DNA of 64,000 nucleotides from Hymenolepis diminuta (taxonomy: Eukaryota; Platyhelminthes; Cestoda; Cyclophyllidea; Hymenolepididae), in assembly GCA_900708905.1 (NCBI GenBank), contig CAADRB010000069.1:560897-624896 (forward strand), given 5' to 3'. Below the pieces are notes generated by a model that had not been told where the DNA came from, made no database searches, and saw nothing but the letters and a program-made list of their open reading frames with translations. Below are positions 14,011 to 28,645 of the stretch, in pieces. Numbering within the stretch: the first letter of the stretch is position 1; every line of letters starts with the position of its first letter. The position numbers and the translations under genes were made by a program.

Positions 14011-17000
14011 GTCATAGAAACAGATAACGTCGGCGTAATACATAAATGAGGATAGAAATGAATAATTAAAATATTGAACTGTACTTCTATTTATTTTCTG
14101 ATTGAAATCTCAGATGCTAAGACATGCAATAAAATAGAGAACGTCCCTTTGAATTAGTCAATATTTAGTAAATTTAAACAAAAGATTGGTTCAAAAGTAA
14201 AATTTGACAAGGGGCACATAGATTTCAATGCTATATTTACTGAGAGAAGGAGGAGGAGGTAGACGGGGATTTCAATCTTAAAGCCTCAGTTTCTACATCG
14301 TTCAGATTGTCATTAGGACCTTCTTTTCCTAAAATTATCACCATTTCATTTAGTGTTGAGAACCATCAATTGGAGTTTAACTCTCAAGCAAAATTGATTA
14401 ACTTTTCAGAGCAAAGATTTGCATTCTTTTGCATTCCATTTTAATCTTGCATTCACAGAACAGTTCAATTCTTTTGGTTACGAAAGAAGGCGGTCCACTC
14501 AAGTTGTCCACTTTTTTTTAAGATTGACTGACCCGACTGCCATCTTTTGATTAACGAAGTTGTTAAATTGTATAAGTTAACGAGATCTTTTTAATGGTCG
14601 GGAAAGCAGAATCGTCCTAACTTGCACAGCAGGATCCATCAGGTCTTAATCAAAGTCAGTAGTGCTTATAGAGACCATCTTTTCCAGTTTCTTGACAATT
14701 TTAATAGTCATTTTCATAAGTTTCTAATCCGAGAGAGAAGATAATCTGTAACACTTTCTTATGGACGTTACGTACGATGTAATGCCTTCTTAGGTAACAC
14801 ACCTATAACAAATTGTAATGACCTGAGGAAATTTTATAATAAAAGTATACTTTAAGAAGAGGTTTTACTATATAATAACTTTTATGAAAGCTACATCAAT
14901 GCAACTGCAAACCATTTAAATTTACAGGTAATTCGCAAAACATACTTTAGGTAACAGTATGTTCATGATATTACGATTTGAATGCATATATCAGACAACA
15001 AAATGGAAAAACAAATTTCCTTTGCCTCACGATCTTGATGGAAAAACTGAATGTGTAAATTGGGAAAAAGTGTTGCTTTGAAAATGCAAAAAGTTTTCCC
15101 AATCATCTCATATACTGGCATTCAAATATAATGTCACATTCAAACAATAATCCTCTTTGATAAATTGCATGAAATATGTTTAATAAAATATTGCTATTTT
15201 CTGTTCCTTGTTTAAAGCAAATAAATTATTTTACGAAATATCATAGCAGCAAAGTGCATTAGCTTAAATTTAAACAATGGCAATTTAATTATGATAAAAA
15301 TTTGTGAAAATTTCCGTTTGGTCTAGATTTTATTCAACATAACATGTTTGCACTAATAGTAATATTAGTATTACTTGTGAAGGAACTTTGAAGGTTAACT
15401 AAAATTGTTGAAACTTCTAAATGTTTTATTTTAAATTTTCAAATACCACTGATTATGATAAGGGTTCATGCATTTACTTTTTCTATAATTAGTATTTCGT
15501 TTTATCGTTTAAGTAGTAGTTAAAATGCTAAACTGGGTCAACTTTAGGGAGCTCGACTTTGTTAAAATCATGGAAACTCGGATCACTCTTCCAGTATTTT
15601 AATCATTGGAATAAAAAGTATCCGAAGTGATTGATCAACCAGCCAGGTTAATAAATTTTTCAATAAACTCTGGACGTAACGAGCATACACTCAACCAGAA
15701 AAAGGAGACACATTCTGAAACTCAGACATTTGAATATAAGAGTATGAAGCAGTGGACCATAACCGAGAAAAAAACCTACAATTTGGATCCAATCTTGTAG
15801 GACCTTTTGATGCTCTGAATTTAATTTCTACTTCTGCTCTTTTCCATTTCACTAGCCCCTTAAGTCAAATGCTTCACCACAATAAAAATTAAATTCTTTT
15901 CCTTTACTATTTGGCTGCTAATAAGGACAGGTTTTCTAATCTGTTTTAATTTTTCCTTTTTTGACTTAAATTGTTAGATTTGATTTCGTTTATGATTGAT
16001 AATTTGTATTAGCAACTCCACAATAGCAAACCACGATTCGATTGTAATTTTAGGGATTGTGCCTCATATTTAAATTTATTAAATTATCTTTAAATTAGTG
16101 ATTAATTATGGTCAGTATATATCACTGAGATGGTTTACATTGATGTGTTATCCCACCCCTTATAATGTAAGTCACCATTAGATCTTCTTTTTAGAAATTA
16201 TCCATCGTTGCTACTTATAAGTTAGATAATATTGTAGATCAAGCAGTGAGACATGGGCGACAATGCCATCGAAATGAACTTAATGGATTTGATTATAACA
16301 ATTAAGTCTTTGATAAAATGCAATATTTGACAAAAGTGCATGCACTATCTCAGCCATCTGGCTTATTGAAAGTATTCTATGACATAAATTGCTGGATAAA
16401 GCAATTTAAAACATATTTTCATTATTAATGGCATTAAATGGAGGGACTTGCTTTATTAAAGTGGTTTCAGAAAGGGAACCAATATTAAAATCACTTTATA
16501 ATAACGCAATTTGGAAATAAGTAACAATAAAAGACCTTAAGAACATACACCGTTGAAATAATATAGAAATCACCAAGTAGACTTTGTAATATAAATGAAA
16601 AGGGCATGGAATGTCAATAAACAAAATGATCTCTTATTCGGAATGTACCCTTAGATCAATTATATCCTAATCTCAAGGGCATTGGTGACCAATTATAATG
16701 AATGAGTGAAATTTGGAAAATATATTGTCTTAGGCTTCCCTTGGATAATCATATAATTCTTTTCAGGAAGTTTTCGAGAAACTACTCTTCATGGTAAACG
16801 CTAATAATGACGCTTCAGAATTCTTAGTCGTAATATTGGTTTTATTGTTGATTTAACACATCAGAGTTTTTTTCCTTCTAATTTTTAAAGAAAATAAGAC
16901 ATCATGAACTGCCAGAGTCTAATTTCTTAACCTACAGTTTTCAACTGAGATTGTGAAGTGTCTAGACATCTGTTTATTTAGAAGCGTCCATATTTCAGAA

Positions 17001-17674
17001 TAATGGGTGCATGACCAAACAGGAATGCATGATCTCGCAAATAGGTAAAGTCCAATGCGAGAAAACGTCTTTAAGGATATCGGCGAAAAGTAGAGATAAT
17101 CTTGACCTAAGTTATTCAAAGGAATCCACAAAATCAATATATTGTGATGGATTAAGTTACTGAAGCTGAATTAATACGATTTCAATTAACCCCTGCATTC
17201 TTAAAACGCATTTGGGATCCTTTAACAGCCCTTTAAATATGAATATTTCCTCTAATCACCAAATAGAGTGATTTTTATTGAACTATGCTCTAATTTATCC
17301 TGTTACAAAACAAAAGACGTAATTTTCCTTGCTTATGCGATTTGGAGTTATTGAATTATAGGATTTTTGGATTCATTACAATCCGATCAGTGATCTAAAC
17401 GATTAGATTAAAGATAAATACTGGCAGATTTAAAACTGATTCAACTTATATGAACTCCCATGAGTTCTGTAAAGTTAGGGTCATGTGAGCTAGAATCATC
17501 TGATAGCATCATGGCTGATGGGAAAAAAATACATTGAACTTTACAGTTAAGGGCTAGGATCCATGGGTACGAATTTATTCAGGAAACAGAGAAGAAATCC
17601 TAAAATTTTCATATTTGAACACTTACACGCGAAACCTGAAACTCTAAGCACGAAGGAAAAGGCGTGCAACTGGG

Positions 17675-17690
17675 ATATATACGTATATAT
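17675..17690. repeat. 16-bp perfect palindrome ATATATACGTATATAT
   Basis: The two halves are exact reverse complements around a central CG, inside a TA-rich run. Confidence 0.9.
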
Positions 17691-20600
17691 ATTATTTCCG
17701 TTTTAATTGATCTCCATCTCTTAACCTTCATTTAACTGAACTGGCCATACTGAGTACATTGGATGACATGATTCAAAGTACGATATCCGAATTAGTGTGG
17801 TCAAAAACCAGGTGACGGTTATGCTGCATCTCACTTCCAAAGGTAATAAGATACAACAGTTAATACATTTCTTTCAATTCAATTTGCATTCAAAATGCTA
17901 TTCATTGCATTAATATGAACCATGTATACTTAAATCACAAGTTTCAGATGCAATTAACTGGAAACAAAGATGCACAGATATTAGATTCAAAGATTTTGTT
18001 TTTATTCATTAGATGTTTTAGGATTTATTATCTGCAGTACAGGGGTCTAATTCATATAAATAAAATCCTTAACATAATCACTTAAAATATATGCAAATAC
18101 TAATACGATTAAAGAAGCTGAAGTCTGTATAATCCAAAACATGGTACCATATTTTGTCACGAGTATATTACTATCTCATTTTCACTTTTCGGGAAAATTA
18201 CCGGAACAACAACCGCTGTGTTTATTCAAAGAATTGATCGTTTAACTTCTCCGAAAAAGCACAAAAATAAGACAAAGAGATGATGGAGGCGACACCGACA
18301 CATTTAGAGCTCTAAATTTCTCCATGTCCCAGATTTAGGTAAAGATGTTTAATGACTCACTGTGTGGAGGCACAAAACTCACAACACTCTTTGAGAAGAG
18401 ACCGAAACTGGACAAGAACGTGGCCGATTGACTAAGAACATGATTTCAACTCCCTTTTTTTCTACCGTCTTGTCTTTTGAGATTTCAGTCTGCTCGGAAA
18501 TATTTCAATTTTTGTGAGATTGTGGTCTGTGTGAATTCTCGTTGCGAAATGATGTCAATAACCTAAAGAATCGGACAACGCCATTTTTATTAGAGGCTTT
18601 CCGAACTTGAGGAAATGTGAAAAGACAATTTTTTTATCCATAGCGCTTTTTAAAGAATGTTTAACATGTAATTTTGAATTGTTTAAATTCATTATTTTAT
18701 TTTCCATATATTTCTTTGCCGATTTTTGGCTAAAATTGCCAAGAAAAAACGGTATTTGAATAACTGAACTCCTACTACACTGCCATAAAATTGCTTTAAA
18801 TACCTTAATTAAACATATTTAATTAGTAGCTTCATATTTATTTCCAGAAATGCGCAATCTCAGCCAATAATTACCAAACATTTATTTCAACTTGATTTTA
18901 TTTTATACTTCCAAATGACCATAAGGTAGTAAGTTAGGCAAAATTCAGAGAGAGCTTTGTTTACAGAGTAACAACTGATTATACAGAATAAATTATAAAT
19001 AACGGACAAAGTCCGAGAACACAAAAAATTAATTTATTTACATTTTTTCCATTTTAGTAATAAAATGAACTTAGGTAACACGGGTGAACATGTTCCAACA
19101 AATCAACAAATTATGAAACGGCACTTATTGTGGAATTTGTAAAACTTCATGATATAGACTAAATGAAATCATGGTTACTGTAGATGATGAAATGTGTATT
19201 ATATTGTGTATTTTATTAACACAGTGTTTATTAATATATTTATTACAGATATTCAGGATTTAAAATTTTTGTTCTTTGAATGATGTGTAATAATTCATCT
19301 TAGTATTATGTGGCCTCCCTCTTTTAGGAGAACTCCGATTATTCTCGCATCTATGTCTTCACGGAAGTGATTTGGCAGTTTCTATCCTGAACGTGTTAAT
19401 GCCGATTTATATATCACATTCTTTACCAAACAGTAATGATAAACCGTACTGGGTTTATATTATTTCGATCCAAATACTGCAGCTTTATCTTATATCATGC
19501 CAAGAAGGGATTGAATTTAGAGCTCAGTAGGATAGCTCAATACAACTTTCAAAGCACCTTTAGTATACTTTTGTATAGAGAGTAATTCTCACTCAAGTAT
19601 TTTCGAAAAATCGAATCAATATAATCAAGTGCTACCAAGATGAAACTCTATATTTAAGCCTTTCTTAACTTGATATAAGGTAGAGCTGGAGTAATTGAAT
19701 TAAGGTAGTGTTAGCTTTTATTATCAAGCTATCTTGCCGATGTGAAGAGAAAAACTTTCATTTCTATATCGTACAAGCTAGTGTTTCTGTAACGCTTAAG
19801 ACAACGTTCGTAATAAAAACCAATCTTTAAAACCTAGTTGTTGCATGATTTTTCTGTCATTTGAATTTGAACTAGATTGTGACTCAGAAACGGTAAATGA
19901 ATAAAAACCTTTACTTCTGAAAACCAGTATCCAATACAATTCCATCTGTTTTTTTGAAAGTTTATCCACAATCCAACACTCTCAAAGTGCCATAAAACGA
20001 ATATTTTTAACACAAAGTTATTCTAAACAGCACTGGGACTAAGGAGAAATCTTTGTTTCTATTAATATTTATTAAAACTGCACAGTCCCTTTCCAAATAG
20101 TGCCTCTGATGCAATCTTTTGCTTAAACGGATCAAGTGAATTTGAGAGTTCCTCTCTTGCTCTAATTTAGTGAGATCTATCTTTTTTTAAAACGCTAGGT
20201 AACTATAGCTCCTTCAAGCTATATAAAACATTTGTCACAGCAATCCAATATGAATGATAAATACGTATCAAGAACAGGTACCTCTGTTTCCGAGGTGCAA
20301 ATGCAGAGGCTTAAATTTTAAGACACAAAACCTCAAGCAACTTCATCTGGAGCGAGGATTCCTGGTCGCACGACATAAGCTGGTTCAGAAGTGTTTGAGA
20401 CATAAGTAGGACCAACATATTAGCACATTTAAATCAAATGGTGACAAGAATCGTTAAGATCTCTGATCGAATCTTTTCAAAAGTTAATAGCTTGTGTAAT
20501 TGACTATTTTTATTTGATAATGGATTTTATGTAAAAATAATTAGACTACTTTTTGCTTCATCTTGATTCCCCGCATTTTATTTGAAATAGTACCTAATTC

Positions 20601-21040
20601 CGTCTGGCATTTCTTAAAAAAGCACTGTTGCGCATATATAAGCAGTAAATTATATCATCGAAAATAAATTAACTAATCATGCCAGCCCAATAACTTAGCA
20701 GTGAAAGAACCGACATTTCCTCATAATTCTACCTTGGGATAGAGGAATTATACCTCCGATTAATAATCACCCAATTTCTGCAAAATGACTCCCACTTCGT
20801 TTGATCTAATCGCAACAACACGGTACAAACGATGTTAAATACCATGCTTTTAATTAGTTTGCACAAGAAGAACTAATATCTTTGATATTCACAATATAAT
20901 TTTTTATAAAGGTTTTCATTCACTTTGAGTGAACGCAGCCTGCGGAACTCTGCTAATTTAACATTTTTAGCTTTCCCTGCTATGCTATGGGTGTAAGATA
21001 ATGAATTTCGTGTAAAATCAATTATCTTCTCAACTATTGG

Positions 21041-21335
21041 GAAAAAAATGGAATGAAGTGGTAAGATCGATCCTTCTCAGTTAAAAACACGATTAATAAG
21101 CACTGAACGTCATAGATGGGTGCTTGCTGCAATCCAGGGGATCAGTCAAGAATTTTAAATTTCGAAACGTGAGCTGCCCGAATCCTACGATCAAATGAAG
21201 CAAGACCCTTTAATACCATGACATTTCGATCCTCTCGCATTTGCCATTTGTTAATCTTTTAGTTAACTGTTCTCAGGCTCTCCACACAATTAAAAAGCAT
21301 ACTTTTTATCTTACTGTGGGCAATACTAATAATAA
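21041..21335 (-). repeat. Dispersed repeat family 1, copy A
   Basis: This is the most complete copy, about 290 bp. It shares an ordered series of blocks with the copies at 24.0, 37.5, 45.1 and 50.6 kb: a GAAAAAAA..GAATGAA start, GAtCGAtCCTTCT, CACTGAACGTC, GCAATCCAGGGGA, a TTTAAATTTCGAAACGTGA stretch, then GTTAACTGTTCTCAG and an end near ACTGTGGGCAATACTAATAA. Ungapped over 80 bases (21101-21180) it matches copy C at 53 of 80 positions. No coding capacity. All five copies run the same way; the minus label follows the orientation in which copy C shows a B-box-like word. Confidence 0.7.
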
Positions 21336-24021
21336 AACCCTTACTTTACCAACCTGCTCATTATTATCATAAATTATACACATTTAGCATTCTCTTAGTT
21401 CTCATGGATTTCGCCAAATTGCCAATCATTGTCATTCTAATGATAAATTTATAATTCCAAATGAATCCAAATCATAAGATAAATTTTAACTTTAATCTTT
21501 GCTGTATATTTGTTGATAATGCAATAAAACAATCCATCCGGTGGAGAAAACAGCTGTTAATGTTTCTGGAGCATTTTATGCTAGACATGAATTTAGAAAA
21601 ACCTCATTTTTACGGAAGGCAGTTAGTAATTTAAATTGTCAATTTAACTTGTCCTGCAAAGAATGAAAAATTGTACGGAAGATAAATTAGATGATTAAAT
21701 CTATCGCCAGAGGAATAATGGGTGACATCTATTATAACGGAAATAATTGTAAACTGCGCATTTCGTTTTAAATTGTTGTCAAATACTTTATAATTTGCAC
21801 AAAATCAAATTTTACCTTATTATTTTTCATTTAATTTGAATTTAGTTGTTAATATGGAGAAATACAGTTGTAATTTATTTTCCCTTTAAATAAAAAAGCC
21901 GTTAAAAGGTATATGGGGTTTAAAATAATTTTAATTTTTATAAAGTGTGTAAAATATTGCAGGATGAAAAATATCATTCATTAATATATAGATTATTTGC
22001 ATGCACTGTACTAACTCATGCATGTATGTTAGTTACTCGTTACCCACATTAACTGTTATCATGATTTACTGATCACGATTTACTCTGTTTATCGTTTTGT
22101 TCACTCCATGTTCAGTATGATTAATTCACCTCGTTAATTAAGCCATTCATCGTCTTCCTCTGTTATTTAATATTCTTGAGCTTTGATCTCACAACTAAAC
22201 AACTTTTCTCAGGTTTTAATTACAAAGTCTTTGCGTCCTGTTTATTTTTAGCCAATAAAACATTATGTTACCCACTCTGTCTCATTTCCCTCTTGTGGTA
22301 GCTGAGAGTAATAGGAAATGACGACAGCTTAGTTAATTTTTTTATACTACACGTTCATATCTAGTAGAGACCTGTAAATATTTGAAAGATTCACTCGATT
22401 AGGCATCAATAGTTTTCAAAAAAGCAGGATTTTAAGTCTTTTTATAGATAGAAATCAAGATTTAATGGATACATAACTTGATTTCTTTCCATTCATTTCC
22501 TTATACCGTCCATACAATTACTGTTATTGTTATAATTTTATTGATTTGATTTAAAGAAACAAGCTACTCAAACAGCAAAAATTCAAAACGTCTACCATCG
22601 AAATATAGGAGGTTAAGAACAATTATTCCACCTCTATATAAACTGCCAAAATTGTTACGAATGTTAAAGTCTGCATACATCACTTTTGATCAGTAACTGG
22701 TTGCTGCTACTCAAGTATAATATATTGACTAGTCAAATATTTGCTTTTGGCCCTTATGAAGTGGTAATGTCACTATGTTATCAAAAGGAGATGAAAATCC
22801 GATTAACTTCTCACTGTCCGGAAATAACAAAAATTAAATTTATTTTTATTTAACCAATATACCGTCAAATTTGCAAGCTTTTTATTTTTATCGCTCATTT
22901 CAAATGTTTGTTGTTTTATTAACATGCAGATAGTATAAAGATCCATTAATTCAGAAGTCGGGAGATCGAAACTCATTCATACAGGTCCACTGATTGAAAT
23001 GACTAACTGTTCTGATTTAAAAAAAATCAACCAGTGAGCAAGCACTAAATATTGTGAACGCAATCCCCCCATGAATGTGAGAGTCAATTCATAAAATCTC
23101 AAAGACTTTGACAATACATGGTGAGTAATACTCATCATAACAACTTTAACAACCCAATACTACCATAACTCAAACTCCATAAGACTTTTGATGACCTGAC
23201 TAATTTATCTGCTTCTTCTTGACTCCTTTCATCGTTTCATACTTAACTGGACTCGTTTGATCTTTCTCTTATTTAGAGACTATCTCATGGCTTGAATTAT
23301 TAACAAATCTTGCCCCACCATGAACAATAATTAACTTAAATAAGTGCCTAAGCATGATATTTGACAACTAAGTTTAGAAGTATTATAAAGAGATTATTAA
23401 GAAGAAATAGCCCACGCCTTTGTATCATTTTTCGTTATAAATATTTGTTAATCAGTCGCTAAATTTAAATTTATATTCAAATGGAGCTATGCGCACAATT
23501 CAGCATTTTATATGCAGATTACTACGCATTCTCTATCTTGATAAGATCTCCGAAAGCAAAATACGAAATCATTGCAAAATAGTTTTGTTGTTTTTTAAAT
23601 ACTGATCCAGTTTTACGGTCTAAAAAATACTTATTCCTAAATTAAACGCGCGGAGAGCCAAGTTTGTTGTGGAAATTTACATATTTAAGCCAATTTATAA
23701 ATTCGAACTATATATTTATATATTGGTTGTCAGTGCGAATTGGAATGGATTTATCCTAGTGAAAAGTAATTCATTAGTTAAATATTACAAAGGAATAATT
23801 TTAAATATTTTGCCACCTTAATTTATCATCTAAATTTACGATCTCATGACCCAGTCAAAATTAAATGTTTGTCGGTATTTATTATGTATTCACCTTGTGT
23901 GAACTCTACTATGTAAAGGTCACGTAAATCATGAAATATCATGTTGACTTTTTGACCATGAAAAACGGAAATGATCTGAAGTAGCAAGAACGGCCATTGT
24001 AATTAAACTATTTCTCAATGA

Positions 24022-24260
24022 GCACTGGGGATTGTGCGTGAAAAATTGATCGGTAATCCAGGGGAAGAGTTGTGAAGTTTTAATTTCGGAAAGTGAAAGA
24101 GTGAACTGTTCACTAGGTAAATATTTTGCGGCACGAATTCGAAGAAAAATAAACTCTGCGACCCTCTCTTTTCGATCCCCCCTGCTTCCCTATTGAACTT
24201 TAATTACCCAAGTTCAGTTGCTTTCTCGCAATGAAAACATTTAAAATCGTTATGTTTTGG
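24022..24260 (-). repeat. Dispersed repeat family 1, copy B
   Basis: It shares AGCACTG, AATCCAGGGGAA, TTTTAATTTCGGAAAGTGAA, TTCACTAGGTAAATATTTTG, CGATCCCCCCTGCTTCCC and CAAGTTCAGTTGCTTTCTCG with the other copies, in the same order and spacing. This copy best preserves the middle (CACGAATTCGAAGAAAAAT) that is broken or missing in A and C. Confidence 0.7.
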
Positions 24261-24563
24261 TATGAAATATAACATTCTAATACTATATATTTTTTAATGA
24301 TTTTAAAATATTACTACCATAAAGGAATAAATTTTCCTAAATCCATTTAAAAGAAATAATATTTACATTTAACACAATTTTAGGTATATCTCTGGTGAGA
24401 ATTTGAAAGAATGCCTTGAAAATGTATAACTTAACCATCTATAACAATAATATTCAAAAAATGTAACGTCACATATAAATCAGATACTACAGTTTAACTT
24501 ATTTTGTACCATGTTCCTAACTTTTTATATTGTGCTACATAAGACAACAACTCTCACATTTAT

Positions 24564-24604
24564 TTGAATTTTTGAGCTTGGATTTTGAATTTTTTGAGTT
24601 TGAG
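24564..24604. repeat. Imperfect 21-bp tandem repeat
   Basis: TTGAATTTTTGAGCTTGGAT is followed 21 bases later by TTGAATTTTTTGAGTTTGAG. Confidence 0.7.
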
Positions 24605-26412
24605 TAAATTGACATACATAACCTGTCAGTCTAGGTCGTTTGTATAAAATAGCTACTTTACATCAAAGGTGGAAGTAACGACACTATCTAATTTTTTAAA
24701 CACGGTCTAACCGAGTGCAGACTTTCTTTGGTAGAAGAATTTTAAACTTATCTGAAAAATGTTGAATAACGTAGGAGGAAACGTTTGCACATTTTTGCTC
24801 TTGAAAAACGCCGAATGCAATTTTCATGCGAGTATCTCCAAAGCGAACCTCCAAACTGAGGAAATGTTTTTTAAAAATATCTGAAACCATGAAAGTTGCA
24901 ATATCGAAGTCTCCCTACTTCACTTTCCCATCTTATCTAAAGTTATATTCTAGTGAAAAGTTTAATGTGATATTTCGATGGAGATTAATTTTTTGATGGG
25001 GTCGTTAACTGGTTACTTACAAATTAAATTTGATTTACATTCCGAATATGCGTCTCTGTAAGATTTCATTCAATTATTCGTCTTGTTTTTTGAGTCCTCT
25101 CCGTTTATTTTTTCTGATCATTGAAAAAAAGACAAAGTAATGTTCAAGATAAAACTATTATTTAATTATGTAGTTATTATGTTATGCTATTTTTGCCAAA
25201 TAAAACACTAAGATAAAAGAAACTTGTCAAAATGAATTACATCTGTGTATCTTCACATGACATGGAAGTGATAAATATGGAAACTAAAAGTCGATAAGTA
25301 ATCCCTTTGGGTTTATTTGTGCACATATAAGAGCTAAATATATTTATGATTAACGCTTCTGGGACGAAAAGGTCGGTGGATCTTAGCGTAATTGAGATTA
25401 ACTCTAGCAGAAATTGTGTTTAGCCAAAAAATGAATAGCGACGTAGTTAATTGAATTAGGCGCAAAAGTTTACGTTTAATCAAGCCCTCTAGCTCACAAA
25501 TTAACCTCTTATCTAGCCATTCCATGTTTAATTAACTTGGGATTTTTTTCAAATATTACTTTTTAATTAGCTATCATAGTCAGAAATATTTTTGCAGTTA
25601 CAGTCCTTACTTTGTAACACCACTAGCCAACACTGAATTCCTTAATAATTACATTAAAGAGAGGATAAAGTGGAAATCAGTCATTTGAGGAAAAAACCAA
25701 TTTTAAGAAATTTCTAGTCATTTAACGGTTTAGATTCCTCTTCGGCTTAATGTTTTAGATAAAGTACTGGTTAATGATAATGGTGTATTTGTACCTCCTA
25801 TTCCAATAACTGGAATTTTTATCTGAATCATCGGAAAGTGCGGAGACAAATCTAAGCGAGGACTTATTATAATAAGTTTACTCTACGTTTGCATTTATGT
25901 TCACCAAATGCCATATTCAATAATTGGTCTTAAAAAGTTTAATTACAGACACAGTGTTGACTCTAACTCCAATTCATGGGTCTTACGAAGAGTGTTAATT
26001 TTAAAACTCATTTTAAAGTAAGAGGTGGTTTTCCTGAAGCCATTCTGATGAACATGAAAGTCCGTTATTTTAGTAAATTATCATGTGCGAATCTTGCTTC
26101 TTTACCAGTGATGCACAAATAATCACGAAATACCTTGCAATTTTGTTCGTCATCTGTGATGAATTTGATTTTTTATCAAATAAATTACATTATTGCTTCC
26201 AAAAACACGCATTATAGTGTCGGTCGACAAACACATCTTCAACAAATAAGTGTTTCTAATATTGACAGGAAAATATTTAAAAATGCACAGTAGAGGCCAT
26301 CGATTTAAAGTAGCCATTTTCACGAGGAAACTCTGAAGTAAAGAGGACCTATAACCCTCTTTAATTTAGTTCTATAAAGTGTCCTGGCTGAATGTACATA
26401 ACTACCCTCAGC

Positions 26413-26445
26413 TTATGTATATATATATATATATATGTATGTATA
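26413..26445. repeat. (TA)n microsatellite with TATG edges
   Basis: A pure TA core lies at 26418-26436, flanked by TATG/GTATGTATA imperfect units. Confidence 0.95.
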
Positions 26446-26716
26446 GGTACCTGCTGTTTCCTAAATCATCGGTCTAATTGATCCCTAACTATTCTTTTTA
26501 TTCCTTTGAAGCATATTTATCATATGTATTTTTTATGATGAAAATCAATAAAATGGTTTTTTATTTCCTGAAGTGAAACAACAGATTCAATACCACTTAA
26601 AAAATCACTGTATTATGACTTTCCAACATAAGGAATTTAGCGCATTGTGGGTAATTTATTCTGATGATTGAATGAGAAATTCTCCAGGGAATAAGGATAA
26701 GCAATTCATAATTCAT

Positions 26717-26736
26717 AATCTACTAAAGGGTAGATT
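26717..26736. other. Perfect 7-bp inverted repeat
   Basis: AATCTAC-TAAAGG-GTAGATT, directly after a short tandem AATTCAT repeat (26703-26716). Confidence 0.6.
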
Positions 26737-28645
26737 GTTTTACCCGCCGAAGTATTATTTATTATTATATTTGTAACATATACGGATGGAATACCCATTG
26801 GTGATACTTTAATCTGAATATTAAACGTAAATATATTGACTTGTGATTAATTTTTTCTTCACTTTTTACTTGCTGATCTTATTATTAACAACTTTTATTG
26901 TATATTTAAATAATGTTTAAGATGCTTTCGAGGGTTTAGTTCAGATGTTGTAATTTAAGGAAAGATTAAGGGATAACTTGAGGAAATGATAATAGAAACA
27001 AAACACGGCTAATTGATTGAATAGAGGAAAGAACTCTGATAAAGTTGCATTTGAAAACACCAAGAATAGTGCGTGAAAGCAGCTAAAAATTTCCTGCTTG
27101 ATATACACGGTTGTTTTAACTCAAATGTCATCAATCTGAATCCCGTTTAGGGGTTAGAGGCAATCAATTAATAAAATTCATTCAAATTCTATTGACATAT
27201 CAACATTAATTAGAGATTTTTAGCATAAATACGACTGCATCATTCTTTTAAATGTCACAGAGCAAGATCTGACCAAATGTCAAGCCTAATAAAGAGATGT
27301 CATATAATCAAAATACGGACAGTTACATGCGTTAAAAGGTGATCCCGATTTGACTTAAAACACTTTTTGAATGCACCCGTGAAATATTAAGGCAGCAGCT
27401 CCTTTTCGTAATTGTGACTAAATTAGATGAAATGCCCATTACATTAAGCAATTATGCTTAAATCTATGGTCCAAATGAGACACTTCTAAGATGATTACAA
27501 GCCATTTAAGCACAAATAGCTGTCGTAGACAAATAAATAATTTTGATCATTCTTTTACAGATCAAACCCACAATGGGCAAGGAACTAAGACTATTTTTAC
27601 CTTGGTTCGAGAGATCTAACGTCCTTTACCTTTGAGAAATATGTGTTAATATTGATACATAGCGATGACTGAATGTCATTAATTTTTGAAAGAAAATAAT
27701 CCTATCTTACCAAATAAAGCCATAAGAGAAAATAAGGCATCTGAGGATGGCTTTATATAAGACATCTGTACAGATGCTCACTGAATGCAAAAAAACGCCC
27801 AGTATGTTTGAAAAAGATTATCTACGTGGATATACAACGGATGAGGTATGGGTCTAAGAAGCTGAAGTATCACCCATTATTTTTTGACTGTTTCTCGATT
27901 TGATGCTTTTTGTATCCCGTCTTAACCTTAGGGTAGTGCGTATCTTAAATCTCCATCACTAAATTATTTGTATACTAATAAACTGAGTAATGCAGATCTC
28001 CAGTGCCACTGATACCTAATGGAAACAGACGCATTTAATTACTCTTCTGACTTTAATTTTTGAGTTCAAAGGAGCTGAAGCTTAATACTTCGGGCAATCT
28101 AGTTTGCGGTAGGAAGCGCCAATTGAATATCACTGCAAGGTCAGTTTCACATACCTGTATAAAAGTGAAAAGTTTTTGTGCAAATTGTGGATTCTTTGCA
28201 AATAAATCTGTGATTATAGATGGAACAGCAATCACCAGGTAAGAATACGAAAATATGGATTTAATTATAATATTTTTTGCCAAAATGTAAAAGGTCCCAA
28301 GCCAAGAGAGCAGGATAAAAATTTGATCTAAAGCATAAAGTCTGAGCGGCAACCGAAATGTTAAGCTAAATGTTGAAATAACAAAATAAGATTTCTGATC
28401 TTCCAAATTTTTGACCGCTGGTCACTATAGATACTACTTGCCTGAACTGTTGGCGATGCCGAAATTCAGACACCCAAAGATGGAGGATTGTAAGTTCTAA
28501 ATGGGAAAAATGAGGGATTAAAATGTAGGTTTATCTGAATAAAATACTGTTCTGCCGCTCCATGTTATTCAATGCCGTTCCTTCCTTTCAAAATTTTCAG
28601 TTAAGTTGACTCCGCCTTATTATTCTTTTTCTGCTGGAACCATCA

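Larger units (their letters stand above)
11201..21040. other. Non-coding AT-rich stretch
   Basis: Apart from the CpG patch at 13.9 kb and the palindrome at 17.7 kb nothing stands out. GCATCGG occurs twice at 12449-12465. Confidence 0.6.
21336..28639. other. Non-coding AT-rich stretch
   Basis: It holds family 1 copy B, a possible very diverged family 1 piece at 22960-23075 (CACTAAATATTGT is shared with copy C), small repeats and a TA array. Open frames at 28053-28406 are discussed elsewhere. Confidence 0.55.

Noticed and set aside
22960..23075. Possible seventh copy of repeat family 1
   Set aside because: It shares CACTAAATATTGT with copy C and a GGGAGATCGAA-like word, but spacing is disturbed; too weak to call without an alignment program.
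26353..26366. AACCCTCTTTAAT shared with the reverse complement near 44840-44852
   Set aside because: A 13-base match in AT-rich DNA without flanking similarity is not significant.
28053..28406. Minus-strand 117-codon open frame, the longest in the window
   Set aside because: It starts at TTG, is rich in Phe/Leu/Ile/Ser as random AT-rich translation is, resembles no family I know, and about one frame of this length is expected by chance in 64 kb at this GC.
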